DNA of 64,000 bases from Calothrix membranacea FACHB-236 (GCF_014696315.1 NZ_JACJPX010000025.1:1-64000); one strand, 5' to 3'; counted from the first letter of the stretch, positions 17,998 through 26,903 are shown. Numbers and translations are program-made. The notes: generated by a model not told the origin, from the letters alone.

Positions 17998-19221
17998 TTA
18001 GGCAATTTGCGGAGACTGCCAATACTTATAAGCCGTATAAGCCATAGTTATCACCCCAGTGATAATTGCAGATTCATCAACCTCAAATTCTGGATGGTGT
18101 AGGGGGTGATTAATAATTCTATCTTTGTAGCCTACGCCCAAGCGGAACATGGCACCAGGGGCGTGTTCTAAATATACAGAAAAATCTTCAGCACCCAGGG
18201 AAGATTCAGGTAAGACTTGGACGCGATCGCTACTCCATGCTTCTTCTGCTGCTGATTGCAATAATTGAGTCAGGGCATAATCATTTTGGACGCTGGGTAC
18301 ACCCTGGTGATAATTGACTTGATACTTAGCCCCAAAGGAATGGCAAACATTAGCCACAATTTTTTCAATCCAGTTGGGGAGACTAGCACGGGTTTCGGGG
18401 TGAAGCGATCGCACAGTTCCCAACAAACGTACTTTATCAGCAATTACGTTGGGCGCTCTGCCACCAGTAATTTGCCCAATGCTCAAAACTACAGGCCTTA
18501 GGGGATTTTGCGTCCGGCTAATGGCTTGTTGCAATGCAGTAATTACCTGCGCTGCAATCCAAATCGCATCTATCGCTTCATGGGGACGGGCCCCATGTCC
18601 AGACTCGCCAACAATGATAATCTCTAAATCATCAGCCGCAGCAGTTAACGCACCATAACGCACGCCAATGGAACCCGCGGGTATAGAAGGGAAAACATGA
18701 ACCCCCAATATTGCCGAAACTTTTTCCATTGCGCCATCTTTTACCATCCAGCTTGCGCCCTGGGCAATTTCCTCGGCTGGCTGAAATAAGAACCGGGTTT
18801 TACCGCCTAATTCTTCTGCTATTTGGGACAGTACCATTGCTGTTCCTAATCCCACTGTGGTGTGGACATCATGACCGCAAGCGTGCATCACACCTTCAGC
18901 GCGAGAGGCGTATTCCAAGCGTGTGCGTTCTTGAATGGGTAAAGCGTCCATATCGGTACGAATTGCCAATAAACGCTCATCACTACCATTACCTTGTAGT
19001 TCTCCAATCACACCGGTTTTACCAACACCCTCTTGCACGTGAAGTCCACTAGAAGAAAGCACACCAGCAACAAAAGCAGATGTTTGGTATTCTTGACCGC
19101 TGAGTTCAGGGTGAGAGTGAATATGACGGCGAATTTCAATCAGACGAGGTGCTAGTTTTTTGGATAAATCTTTAATCTGGGTAAGCATGAATTGATCGCA
19201 AGTGACAGGCTTTGTTCCCAT
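17998..19221 (-). CDS. M20 family amidohydrolase
   Basis: Zinc peptidase-family amidohydrolase related to hippurate hydrolase and IAA-amino-acid hydrolases; it should cleave an N-acyl amino acid. Landmarks are RRHIHSHPELSGQE at the N-terminus, RTDMDALPIQE, MHACGHDVHTTVGLG (metal-binding Cys/His), FQPAEEIAQGASWM (metal-binding Glu pair), GHGARPHEAIDA in the dimerisation domain and SLGAEDFSVYLEHAPGAMFRLG near the end. I chose the ATG at 19221 (MGTKPVTCDQ); the open frame runs 8 codons further to a TTG, and MLTQIKDLSK at 19188 is a shorter option. The gene stands alone. Confidence 0.92.
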   Translation of the reverse strand: MGTKPVTCDQFMLTQIKDLSKKLAPRLIEIRRHIHSHPELSGQEYQTSAFVAGVLSSSGLHVQEGVGKTGVIGELQGNGSDERLLAIRTDMDALPIQERTRLEYASRAEGVMHACGHDVHTTVGLGTAMVLSQIAEELGGKTRFLFQPAEEIAQGASWMVKDGAMEKVSAILGVHVFPSIPAGSIGVRYGALTAAADDLEIIIVGESGHGARPHEAIDAIWIAAQVITALQQAISRTQNPLRPVVLSIGQITGGRAPNVIADKVRLLGTVRSLHPETRASLPNWIEKIVANVCHSFGAKYQVNYHQGVPSVQNDYALTQLLQSAAEEAWSSDRVQVLPESSLGAEDFSVYLEHAPGAMFRLGVGYKDRIINHPLHHPEFEVDESAIITGVITMAYTAYKYWQSPQIA

Positions 19222-19300
19222 GATAAAGAAAGGGTTAAGGGTCAAGAGTCAAAGGTCAACAGTTAAGGGTCAAAATTCAAGAGTTATTTCTCCCCATTAT

Positions 19301-19347
19301 CCATTCCATTACCCATTACCCATTACCCATTACCCATTACCCAATCC
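19301..19347. repeat. CCCATTA heptamer repeat
   Basis: Five to six CCCATTA units end one base before the TAG stop of the leftward pentapeptide gene. STRR class. Confidence 0.8.
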
Positions 19348-19875
19348 CTATTTCTTCTGATTCGCTTGCGCGTCTGGCCCTTCTTGTAAAGACCAACCAT
19401 AAGGTTTGTCAGAAGTAACCACACCATTAGCCATAGTTGTCAGCCGGAAATTTGCCGCCCGGAAATTAGTAAACAGCAATGTAGCACCTTTGAGGTTAGC
19501 TGCTTCTAAATTGGCACTGATAAAACCGGCATAGGAAAGATTGGCATTTTCTAAAGTTGCTGATTTTAAATTAGTACCTGTTAAAGAAGCACCAGTAAGA
19601 TTTGCAGCACTCAGAACCGCAGCTTCTAAATCTGCACCAGTGAGATCAGCATTCGTAAGATTTACCTGGGATAAATTAGTTGATTTCAGGTTAGACCCTC
19701 GTAAGTTTGCACCAGCTAAATTCAGCTGAGTGAGGTCAGCACCACTTAAATCGCACCGTGGACAGGAAGCAGAAGCTTTTAACTGATCCACATCTTGCTG
19801 ATTGAAGGCTAAAGCTTGTTCTGCTAACCCAAAACAAGCTAACAGGCTAAGGATAGCAACAATCTTGAATTTCAT
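19348..19875 (-). CDS. Exported pentapeptide-repeat protein
   Basis: Protein of 175 residues with a signal peptide (MKFKIVAILSLLACFGLAEQALAF, cleavage after ALA). Residues 33-145 are pentapeptide repeats of the A(D/N)Lxx form (SGADLTQLNLAGANLRGSNL and on), which fold as a right-handed square beta-helix. A CPRCDLSG motif just before the repeats could form a disulphide in the periplasm or thylakoid lumen. Such lumenal pentapeptide proteins are common in cyanobacteria, and their roles are mostly unknown. The stop codon touches a CCCATTA heptamer array. Confidence 0.88.
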   Translation of the reverse strand: MKFKIVAILSLLACFGLAEQALAFNQQDVDQLKASASCPRCDLSGADLTQLNLAGANLRGSNLKSTNLSQVNLTNADLTGADLEAAVLSAANLTGASLTGTNLKSATLENANLSYAGFISANLEAANLKGATLLFTNFRAANFRLTTMANGVVTSDKPYGWSLQEGPDAQANQKK

Positions 19876-20811
19876 ATTTTTTACGGATATTCACTAAATT
19901 GGTGATATGTAATATCTTGTACTATTGAAAGACCATAATACTGATATTAGCTATTTGCCTTGAAGACGAGGCAGAGTGCCAGATTACAGTATATTCGAGG
20001 ATACAAGATGTAGTATCACAACTATAGCTGTTGTCATACCCAACATATCCAAATTTTTCGCTAAATTACAACTAATGAAGCGTCAATGAAGAAGTTATAA
20101 AATTAGTATAAATTCTCGTGATTATACTACCCAAAAGCAAGTCTAGGGTTTAGAATCATCTCGTAACCAACTATACTGAACCTCTTATAGACTACCACAT
20201 ATTGCGATCCCCCTAGCTCACGAGAAAAGCAGCTAGGGGGATCTTAAATTTTTAGGGGAAATAAGGAATAAGGGATTTCCAACTAAAACAATATACTATC
20301 GCTTTACAATACCGTTGCCAATTTACGAGGGTGGGTTGATGATGCTTTCACCATTAACTCGCTGTTATCTAATGTTTGGCAAAAACAATAAGTCCTAAAA
20401 ATTCCTTCCAGGTTTCCATATTGGATTTTTTTGGCGTATTGTCGCAGTATAAAGGGTTTGAGCTTCCAACCTCCCTTGTCAGCTGAACGCTTATGTATGG
20501 GTCATTTTGCCATTTTTGCCAAAATTTGTTTGCCCTCTTATTTTGGCAAAGGTATTGATTAGTACTCAATATTTGGTTGTCTTAATTTTTCCCTACTCCC
20601 AACAACCTACCTACACGAGCTTTCAGCTTTTCTTAGTGCCATTCAACTCTGAGACTGTAACTATCTAAGAAATCAGGTCTAGAACAGAGAAAGGAAGAAA
20701 ACGGAACTCTCTAGAATACTGACAATTACAAAATATCCATCTTGCAGGAATCTAATCAGGCTTGTAAATGTAGGGAATAAGAATCTGATAGCCAGATTAT
20801 AGAATTACAAC
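19876..20811. other. Gene-poor spacer, 0.94 kb
   Basis: No convincing protein gene. It contains a perfect 13-bp stem hairpin at 20206-20243 that does not follow any annotated gene. A 66-codon open frame at 20369-20569 (-) has no ribosome binding site or family resemblance and is not accepted. Confidence 0.6.
20206..20243 (+). terminator. Orphan strong hairpin, possible end of a small RNA
   Basis: GATCCCCCTAGCT pairs perfectly with AGCTAGGGGGATC around a 12-nt loop, then TTAAATTTTTAG follows on the + strand. No + strand gene lies upstream within 2.3 kb, so it may end an unannotated RNA. Confidence 0.5.
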
Positions 20812-20845
20812 GAAGTAGAGGCGCAAAGATGTGCGTTTCTACTTC
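20812..20845 (-). terminator. Terminator of the ATP-grasp gene
   Basis: GAAGTAGAGGCGCA and TGCGTTTCTACTTC pair with two mismatches around a short AAGATG loop. It begins 23 bp beyond the ATP-grasp stop codon. Confidence 0.7.
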
Positions 20846-20867
20846 ATTTACTAGAGAATATTCTGTT

Positions 20868-22166
20868 CTAAAACTGCAAACCTTTGTTTTGTAAATTACG
20901 CTCAATATCCTCTATATTTTCTACAGTTTCTCCCGCCACTATTCCATAAATTTCGGTGTAGATTTTGCCGTATTTAACCTTCTCTAAAGCCGATAAAATT
21001 ATTAAATCTTTGTGTTCTAATTCGGGTTGTAAATTCACTAAAATAGAGTCTAATGTTCCATCTATGCGGTAATCTGTGGAATATTTAGCTACTGCTTTTC
21101 CTAAATCCAATAGAGTATGGCGCTGTAAGCAAAGTGGAGTTGAGCCATTGACACGGAAATTAGCGTCTATCATATAAAATTCTCCGTCTTGATCTTCTAA
21201 GACATCGAAGCCAATCACACCGAAATAGCCCTGTTTGTGAGCATACTGACCAATTGCAGCAATCATTTCATAAAATCTGCTCATGTCAGTGTTGAGGTAG
21301 TCAATCAACCCACCTAAATAGTCGCCTTGTGGAGTTACAACTTGATTTGTAGTTCCTATAAGGGTAATATCTCCTACTTTGTTGACATAGAATTGAACAC
21401 ACCAGTTTTGTATGGCATTCTTGACGAACTCTGAAACAATAATTGTCGAGAGCAACTGAATATTAAGATATTTCTTAATTTCTGTGAGACAGTAGTTTAA
21501 ATCACTAGCGTTTTTGATAATATAAGTGCCTTCGCCAGAAAGCCCATGAGAAGTTTTGATGAGATAGGGAAATTTTTCTGGTAGCTGAATATCTTCTAAA
21601 TTGACAGAGTACAGATTGTAGCTAGTGTATTTAGGGCATTGCACTCCTAATTCAGCTAAAGTTACTTTACTGAGTAAACGGTAATGGGTATCGGGAGCGA
21701 TCGCGTGTTTTTCTGGCTTCAGATGATCGAAGGGAAATAGAGTGATAATTTTGTCAAAACGTTCGCTATGGCTGAGTTCATCCAAATAAACTGAGCAATC
21801 TCTCATTTCTATATTGCTATAGCTACAGGGAAAATGCGATCGCCAGTAGTCAACTAGCAATTTATGCGGTGGAATAATGATAATTCCAGGAATAGCATCA
21901 CCTAAAATAGCCAAATTTTTCCAAGCTTCCTTCTGACAAATCTTGTCAAAGGAGGTTTTAGTCGATTCGCTGCTACCATCTTGAATAAAATATTTTTTCG
22001 TGTTGGGGTAAGCTGCCCAACTAGCGGTTGCTGGATAGTTTAATAAAAATCCATAAGCGGCATCTGTGATGTCTTGAGCAAACAGATCTGACAAAAAACT
22101 CCCTTGAAAGTACTGAAAATTATATGTTGAGTTCATAAGCAATCTTTTCAAGACCCACTTCTGCAT
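20868..22166 (-). CDS. ATP-grasp domain protein
   Basis: Probable carboxylate-amine or carboxylate-thiol ligase of the ATP-grasp superfamily, 432 residues. The ATP-binding part reads PYLIKTSHGLSGEGTYII (lysine then glycine-rich loop, about residue 200). The metal/ATP end is GVIGFDVLEDQDGEFYMIDANFRVNGSTP near residues 320-345, with the Asp...Asp-x-Asn pattern of the fold. The N-terminal 150 residues hold HKLLVDYWR and DCSVYLDELSHSERFD and are not recognised. An internal ATG at 22133 (MNSTYNFQYF) is an alternative start. Divergent from an SDR gene across a 723-bp spacer; joint use in a peptide or lipid-like product is only a guess. Confidence 0.8.
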   Translation of the reverse strand: MQKWVLKRLLMNSTYNFQYFQGSFLSDLFAQDITDAAYGFLLNYPATASWAAYPNTKKYFIQDGSSESTKTSFDKICQKEAWKNLAILGDAIPGIIIIPPHKLLVDYWRSHFPCSYSNIEMRDCSVYLDELSHSERFDKIITLFPFDHLKPEKHAIAPDTHYRLLSKVTLAELGVQCPKYTSYNLYSVNLEDIQLPEKFPYLIKTSHGLSGEGTYIIKNASDLNYCLTEIKKYLNIQLLSTIIVSEFVKNAIQNWCVQFYVNKVGDITLIGTTNQVVTPQGDYLGGLIDYLNTDMSRFYEMIAAIGQYAHKQGYFGVIGFDVLEDQDGEFYMIDANFRVNGSTPLCLQRHTLLDLGKAVAKYSTDYRIDGTLDSILVNLQPELEHKDLIILSALEKVKYGKIYTEIYGIVAGETVENIEDIERNLQNKGLQF

Positions 22167-22889
22167 TTACTTGATAAACAAGGTATTAATTGTAGAATGG
22201 TGATGCTTCTGTCTTTAAGTAGAAAACAGATTGCTCTAAGTATTAAAAATTTATTTTTGTATCTATGACTTTTGTATTACTCAAAACCTTAACAGTTACA
22301 AATAAGTTAATAGTATTTAAAATATAAAATCTAGCAAAATAGAAATTTATAGATAGCAGATTTTATAATTATAATGAAAAATTAAATATGTATAACCAAT
22401 GACAAAAATAACAATATTAATTTTAAGTTAATTCAAGAGCTAAATGCTGAACTGTAATGTTAATAAACAAAGTATTTTTACTTACAAAATAAAAGTCATC
22501 AAGCAGAAAATATTTTTCTAATCTAAAATTTTTAATTCAAAAAAAATATATATAGTAATCTGCTTTAAGGATGTGTATGCTGCCAAATCTACTAATTATC
22601 TAAAATCCAACAACAGTTGCAAACTTTGGAACTTAGACAAAATCGAAATTTCTTAATTTTGAATTTCCAATGCTACTAGTGCCACTGTGCGAAAGTCAAA
22701 AGGATTGTATTCAGGGCTTTTACACAATTGGAAATGGTCTGTTTATTTACGCCGCACTTTACTAGGCATTGATTAATGCCAGTGAAAAACTTTACCCCTT
22801 GTCTGAGAATTGATTTTGCTTCTGTAGAAATGTCTTGGATAACACCTCTACTTACACACTAAATTGTCGTTTCAATTGAGGAAATTAAG
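22167..22889. other. AT-rich spacer without a gene, 0.72 kb
   Basis: Very AT-rich region between two divergent genes. I see no open frame with a start signal, no RNA gene and no clear repeat. Confidence 0.6.
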
Positions 22890-23684
22890 ATGGTTACCAT
22901 ACAACCTCAGAGAAATCAGAACTCTCAAATTGATCGGTTAATGCGCGATCGCGTCGTTCTCATCACTGGCGCAAGCCGCGGAATCGGTGCAGCCACAGCT
23001 AAATTGTTGAGTCTTCATGGTGCAGCAGTAGGGGTAAATTACTACAGCAGTGAAAAAGCTGCTCAACAGGTTGTAGAAGAAATATCTGCTAATGGAGGTA
23101 AAGCAATAGCAGTCAAGGCTGATGTTAGAGACTTTCAGCAAGTAAACGCAATGGTGCAAGAAGTTTCTGAGGCTTTTGGCGCAATTGATACACTTGTGAT
23201 CAACGCCAACGCTAATTTTCCCATTGCTCCTTTTGTTGAATATTGCTGGGAAGACTTTGAAGCTAAATTACTTGGAGAACTTCAAGGAGCTTTTTTTCCT
23301 TGCAAAGCAGTTGTACCATCGATGATTGAACATCAGCGGGGTTGCATTATTGCTATAAGTAGTGGGCTATCTCGCAATCCTGGTGAGGGATTCTCAGCTC
23401 ACAGCACCGCTAAATCTGGATTGGATGCTTTTGTGAAAAGTTTAGCCGTAGAACTAGGCCCCCACGGAATTCGTGTGAATGCGATCGCGCCTGGATTAAC
23501 TCTTACAGATGCAACTGCAAGATTACCACAAGAACACAAAACAGCAGCGGCTCAATTTACACCTTTGAAAAGAAACGGAATGCCAGAAGACATTGCTAGC
23601 GCAATTTTAATGTTAGCTTCTGACGAAGCTAGATTTATTACAGGTGTTTATTTACCTGTTAGCGGTGGTGATCAGATGCTTTAA
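22890..23684 (+). CDS. Short-chain dehydrogenase/reductase with His in place of catalytic Tyr
   Basis: SDR of 264 residues resembling FabG-type 3-oxoacyl reductases. The NAD(P) loop is LITGASRGIGAA (residues 24-35), Asp78 is in KADVRD, and the C-terminal GVYLPVSGGDQML is typical. The catalytic Ser158 (AISSG) and Lys175 are present, but the position of the catalytic Tyr is His171 (FSAHSTAKSG; codon CAC at 23400-23402, one base from TAC). The usual NNAG motif reads NANA. The enzyme may therefore be inactive, use a different mechanism, or act as a binding protein. The ATG at 22890 follows GAGGAAATTAAG. A long hairpin at 23795-23823 probably ends the transcript. Confidence 0.88.
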   Translation: MVTIQPQRNQNSQIDRLMRDRVVLITGASRGIGAATAKLLSLHGAAVGVNYYSSEKAAQQVVEEISANGGKAIAVKADVRDFQQVNAMVQEVSEAFGAIDTLVINANANFPIAPFVEYCWEDFEAKLLGELQGAFFPCKAVVPSMIEHQRGCIIAISSGLSRNPGEGFSAHSTAKSGLDAFVKSLAVELGPHGIRVNAIAPGLTLTDATARLPQEHKTAAAQFTPLKRNGMPEDIASAILMLASDEARFITGVYLPVSGGDQML

Positions 23685-23794
23685 TTTGGTCTTTAAAGCT
23701 AGAAGCTAGAGCCTCAAGAAAAGAGATATTCATGACTCATTGTGTAATTTATCACGTGCTCTTCTAGTTTGAAAAAGAATACAAATATTATGAT

Positions 23795-23823
23795 GTAAGG
23801 GCACAAAAATTTTGTGCCCTTAC
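23795..23823. terminator. Long hairpin after the SDR gene
   Basis: GTAAGGGCACAAAA pairs with TTTTGTGCCCTTAC (14 bp) around one base. It lies between the convergent SDR and 23875-24786 genes and could serve both. Confidence 0.75.
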
Positions 23824-23874
23824 CTATCTGTTGATTATTGTTTCAACTTAGTATTTCTTTGTGCAGATGGCTAA

Positions 23875-24786
23875 TTACGAATTAGTAATTAACTTCGGTG
23901 CTTTTGCATGTGAACCATATAACTCTACAAATCGCTTAAACAGCAACATGGTTTGATGATTGGATGCAAAGTTTATATTAAATAAACGCTCAAGATTTTT
24001 CTCACCCAAGTTGCGTAAATAAGGTAAATCTTCAAACAGCGTCAAGCAAGCAGCGAGATGTAATAAAATTTGTAATATAGGCTTTGGCCAATCTAAATCG
24101 CTGTAGATTTCTATAAATAGATAATGCTCGCTCTGAGTTAAAGGCAATGCATAAAACATGACAGTGATTCGTTTGCCATTGTAAACTGGAATACTCAGTT
24201 CAACCGTATAGGGAGTATGCAAAATTAAATCCACTTCAACAATTGGTTGCCGCCAAATTCTTAGCGCATTCACTGGAGACTCTAATATTGTTTGAAATTG
24301 GATTTTACCCCCAATCTCTGTAGGTTGAAAAGAGTTAATATTAATCACCCGCAGATTGTTCAAGCTGAACTTGTGGATGGTTTCTAAATGTTTTAGATTC
24401 AACAAATGGTAGATTTGGCACAGATAAGGGAAAGGTAAAATGTATTCTTGGCTAATCATGTGCCGCTTCTTCAAGTCAAACTTGTTATCTTGAATGGGAC
24501 ATAGAGAGCCTGCATTGCTATTTACATCTTGTTCCGGTCTTAAATACAGCCAACTCAAAAAGAAGAATGACGCTGTAAATAGCTGAAACACTTCCAGAGT
24601 AGAGATATAACCATCGGCAAATGCAGCAAAACTTCTATCAGTTATGCCAAAAAGCCAAGAGGGAATTCCTGCTAGCCAAATACCATTTTTGAAGTTTAGT
24701 ATAAAAAGACCAAATTCAAACTCTAGTGATTGAGTAGTATTTTCAGGAGTTTGATCACTCTGGTCATGTATGAGGTTAGTAGACAT
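23875..24786 (-). CDS. Hypothetical protein, 303 aa
   Basis: No domain recognised. The middle has one or two hydrophobic stretches (GYISTLEVFQLFTASFFFLSWLYL near residue 75; ILQILLHLAACLTLFEDL near residue 250), so it may be membrane-associated. The text between is rich in beta-strand-like segments (VNALRIWRQPIVEVDLILHTPYTVELSIPV). I chose the ATG at 24786 (MSTNLIHDQS); a TTG at 24834 would add 16 residues of poor quality. It converges with the SDR gene. The spacer to the right (24787-25356) holds no protein gene but has a terminator-like hairpin at 25297-25318. Confidence 0.55.
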   Translation of the reverse strand: MSTNLIHDQSDQTPENTTQSLEFEFGLFILNFKNGIWLAGIPSWLFGITDRSFAAFADGYISTLEVFQLFTASFFFLSWLYLRPEQDVNSNAGSLCPIQDNKFDLKKRHMISQEYILPFPYLCQIYHLLNLKHLETIHKFSLNNLRVININSFQPTEIGGKIQFQTILESPVNALRIWRQPIVEVDLILHTPYTVELSIPVYNGKRITVMFYALPLTQSEHYLFIEIYSDLDWPKPILQILLHLAACLTLFEDLPYLRNLGEKNLERLFNINFASNHQTMLLFKRFVELYGSHAKAPKLITNS

Positions 24787-25296
24787 ATTATTCAAAATAA
24801 AATCTATCTCTATAGCAATAATTACTATCTGCAATTGCCTCGATTCTAGCTATAGATAATTTCATCAACCTCTACCTCTGGCTGTAAATACAAGATTTAT
24901 GTAATCAATAAATGATTGCTTAAATATACATTTTATATTTAGGCAAAAAGTAATTTTAGTTACTAAAGAATTCAATGCTAGTATTTGATATTTACTAGAT
25001 TGACAGAGTTAATTAAATAAAAATATTTCTTGGAGAAGAGGTCAACTTAGATAAACTGACTCAGAAAGTCAATGAAGAGTAAATATATTGGATATCATGA
25101 CTAACTACAATAATCAATCTGAGCATCTATAGATAGAATAGTTTCACTCAGTTATCCTGACATTGAAATAGTTACCCTGATTGAGATTCACTAAATTTAC
25201 GTAAATAAACTAATAAAAATATTTGGGGGAAACTAACAGAAATAAATACTCCTCGAAAAGCAACACAATAATTAGCACCTCAACCTATAGAATTAC

Positions 25297-25318
25297 TACC
25301 GCTAAGGCGGTATTATTT
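25297..25318 (+). terminator. Intrinsic terminator upstream of a GNAT gene
   Basis: TACCGC-TAAG-GCGGTA followed by TTATTTTT: a compact 6-bp stem with a T-run, the classic form. It lies 38 bp before the GNAT start and has no protein gene before it on this strand, so it could be an attenuator in the GNAT leader or the end of a small RNA. Confidence 0.65.
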
Positions 25319-25356
25319 TTAAATATTTTCGCCAAAATTCCCCAGAGACAGCAGTA

Positions 25357-25851
25357 ATGAGTATCCGCCATGCGACTGAAATTGACTTACCAGCTATTGT
25401 GGCAATTTACAATGCTGCAATTCCTACCCGCATGGCTAGCGCTGATTTAGAACCGGTGTCTGTAGAAAGCCGCCTAAATTGGTTTCGCGGGCGATCGCCT
25501 TCCCATAGACCCCTATGGGTTATAGAAGTAAACGGTGTAATAGCTGGGTGGTTGAGTTTCCAATCCTTTTATGGACGACCAGCCTATAGTAAGACTGCCG
25601 AAATTAGTATTTACATTTCTCCAAACTTCCAAAAATGCGGTTTAGGACAACAACTCTTAGCACAAGCAATAAAGCAAAGTCCAGATTTAGGTTTAAATAC
25701 TTTAATCGGTTTCATATTTGCCCACAATCAGCCCAGTTTAAAGCTATTTGAAAGATTTGGATTCACTGCTTGGGGACACTTACCCAAAGTTGCAGAACTT
25801 GATAGCGTAGAACGCGACTTAGTAATTATGGGACTGCGACTCAAGAACTAA
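25357..25851 (+). CDS. GNAT N-acetyltransferase, phosphinothricin acetyltransferase-like
   Basis: GNAT enzyme of 164 residues. The opening IRHATEIDLPAIVAIYNAAIPTRMASADLEPV and the acetyl-CoA loop SPNFQKCGLGQQLLAQAI (residues 88-105) match the phosphinothricin/methionine-sulphoximine acetyltransferase group. FIFAHNQPSLKLFERFGFTAWGHLPKVAEL is the usual C-terminal strand-helix end with the conserved N-x-x-S-x-x-L-F-x-x-x-G-F pattern. Such chromosomal copies usually acetylate amino-acid analogues and need not give resistance. Monocistronic, preceded closely by a terminator-like hairpin. Confidence 0.88.
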   Translation: MSIRHATEIDLPAIVAIYNAAIPTRMASADLEPVSVESRLNWFRGRSPSHRPLWVIEVNGVIAGWLSFQSFYGRPAYSKTAEISIYISPNFQKCGLGQQLLAQAIKQSPDLGLNTLIGFIFAHNQPSLKLFERFGFTAWGHLPKVAELDSVERDLVIMGLRLKN

Positions 25852-26212
25852 TAGGTTGGTGTTTATTGTTTGGTGCTTGTCTCCCTCATCCCCCTGTCAA
25901 GGAGTGCTGTAATTTTGAATTTTGAATTGATTTATCCCCAATCCCCCACTGTAGGGTGAAAGACATCTGCACTCTCACCCCTCGTAATAGCTAAAATAAA
26001 AGCGCCAGTGAATACGGTGTAAAAGCTGGCGCTGGTGTTATCGGTATTTGTGGAAGCATAATCTTATGCCATGTGTTGATGATGCGCTAGTATGGTAAGT
26101 CCCCTTGCGGGTTTCACCCCTAGTGGGCTTTATGCTGATTGGTGATGAAACAGCACGAATTTATACACATAAAATACATTACAAATCTTTAGTGAGGTAA
26201 TTTGTAATTAAT
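25852..26212. other. Spacer with a hairpin, no gene
   Basis: Contains AGCGCCAG...CTGGCGCT (26001-26033, perfect 8-bp arms) about 150 bp downstream of the GNAT gene and a GC-rich stretch around 26098-26132 (CCCCTTGCGGG, CACCCCTAGTGGGC) that may fold. No protein gene seen. Confidence 0.5.
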
Positions 26213-26268
26213 AATTCGTAATACCCTGTGAGTGCGTCTTTAGGCTATCTCCCAGGGTATTACGAATT
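26213..26268 (-). terminator. Terminator of the Rieske protein gene
   Basis: AATTCGTAATACCCTG pairs perfectly (16 bp) with CAGGGTATTACGAATT around a 24-nt loop, 17 bp past the stop codon of the leftward Rieske gene. Confidence 0.75.
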
Positions 26269-26284
26269 ACGAATTAATTGTTTA

Positions 26285-26638
26285 CTATTGCAATCCCACC
26301 CAAATATTTCCTTCTTCTACACGAGTAGGAAATACAGGTACTGATTTTTCTTTAGAAATCATGCCCATAACCTTGTTAATACCTGGGGGAAAGGTAATCC
26401 ATTCAGTAGGGTTGCCAGTGGCAAGGTCAAAAGCGCTACGGTGAAATGGGCAGACGATCGCACCATTATCTGTGATTTTCCCTTTCTTCAAAGGTAGCTT
26501 CATGTGGGGGCAAGAATTTTCTAGGGCGTAGATTTGGTTGTTGTGGTGAACTAATAAGATATTGCGTTGTTCTACTTTTACCACTTTGCGATCGTTAGGT
26601 GGCAGTTCATTTTCCGGAAGAACGTTGATCCAGTTCAT
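26285..26638 (-). CDS. Rieske [2Fe-2S] ferredoxin-like protein
   Basis: Small Rieske protein of 117 residues. The cluster ligands are Cys43 and His45 (NSCPHMKLPL) and Cys63 and His66 (IVCPFHRSAFDL). It is a stand-alone soluble form like those serving as electron donors to oxygenases or nitrite reductase small subunits; it lacks the membrane anchor of the cytochrome b6f Rieske protein. It is the most distal gene of a leftward group with a V4R-like protein, a protoglobin, a roadblock protein and a GTPase, though 333 bp separate it from the nearest, including a dispersed repeat. Its partner is unknown. Confidence 0.9.
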   Translation of the reverse strand: MNWINVLPENELPPNDRKVVKVEQRNILLVHHNNQIYALENSCPHMKLPLKKGKITDNGAIVCPFHRSAFDLATGNPTEWITFPPGINKVMGMISKEKSVPVFPTRVEEGNIWVGLQ

Positions 26639-26784
26639 AATTACCTCGATACCTCGCTGAACATCATCTACAGGGCCGCTGCTTGATGGAAGACGTGGAA
26701 ATATTATGCTCTTTTAGCCATCAACAAGCTGATTAACTCCATCATTTCACAAGTGTGTAGCTCTATAGATAGCTTGATAGAGAA

Positions 26785-26903
26785 CTAAGTAGATTGGCGA
26801 AATTAAAGATAACTGGCTGAGGCTGTCATTGGTCATTGGTAAGGATTTTAAACCTATTTACGTTTATTAACATAGTTGGGTTTATTTTTACCGACTTACT
26901 TAT
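26785..26903 (-). repeat. Dispersed ~120-135 bp repeat, copy B (inverted)
   Basis: On the minus strand it reads AAGTAAGTCGGTAAAAATAA, ACCCAACTA, GTAAATAGGTTTAAAATCC, two CCAATGA heptamers and CAGCCTCAGCCA, nearly identical to copy A at 5430-5565. The copies differ mainly in heptamer number (two here, four there). Confidence 0.85.

Noticed and set aside
20369-20569. 66-codon open frame on the minus strand
   Set aside because: No ribosome binding site, no domain, unusual composition; it lies in a gene-poor spacer and looks like chance.
25852-26212. Riboswitch or RNA gene in the folded GC-rich stretch after the GNAT gene
   Set aside because: Only an 8-bp stem and some complementary runs are visible; no known riboswitch core was recognised and no gene follows on that strand.
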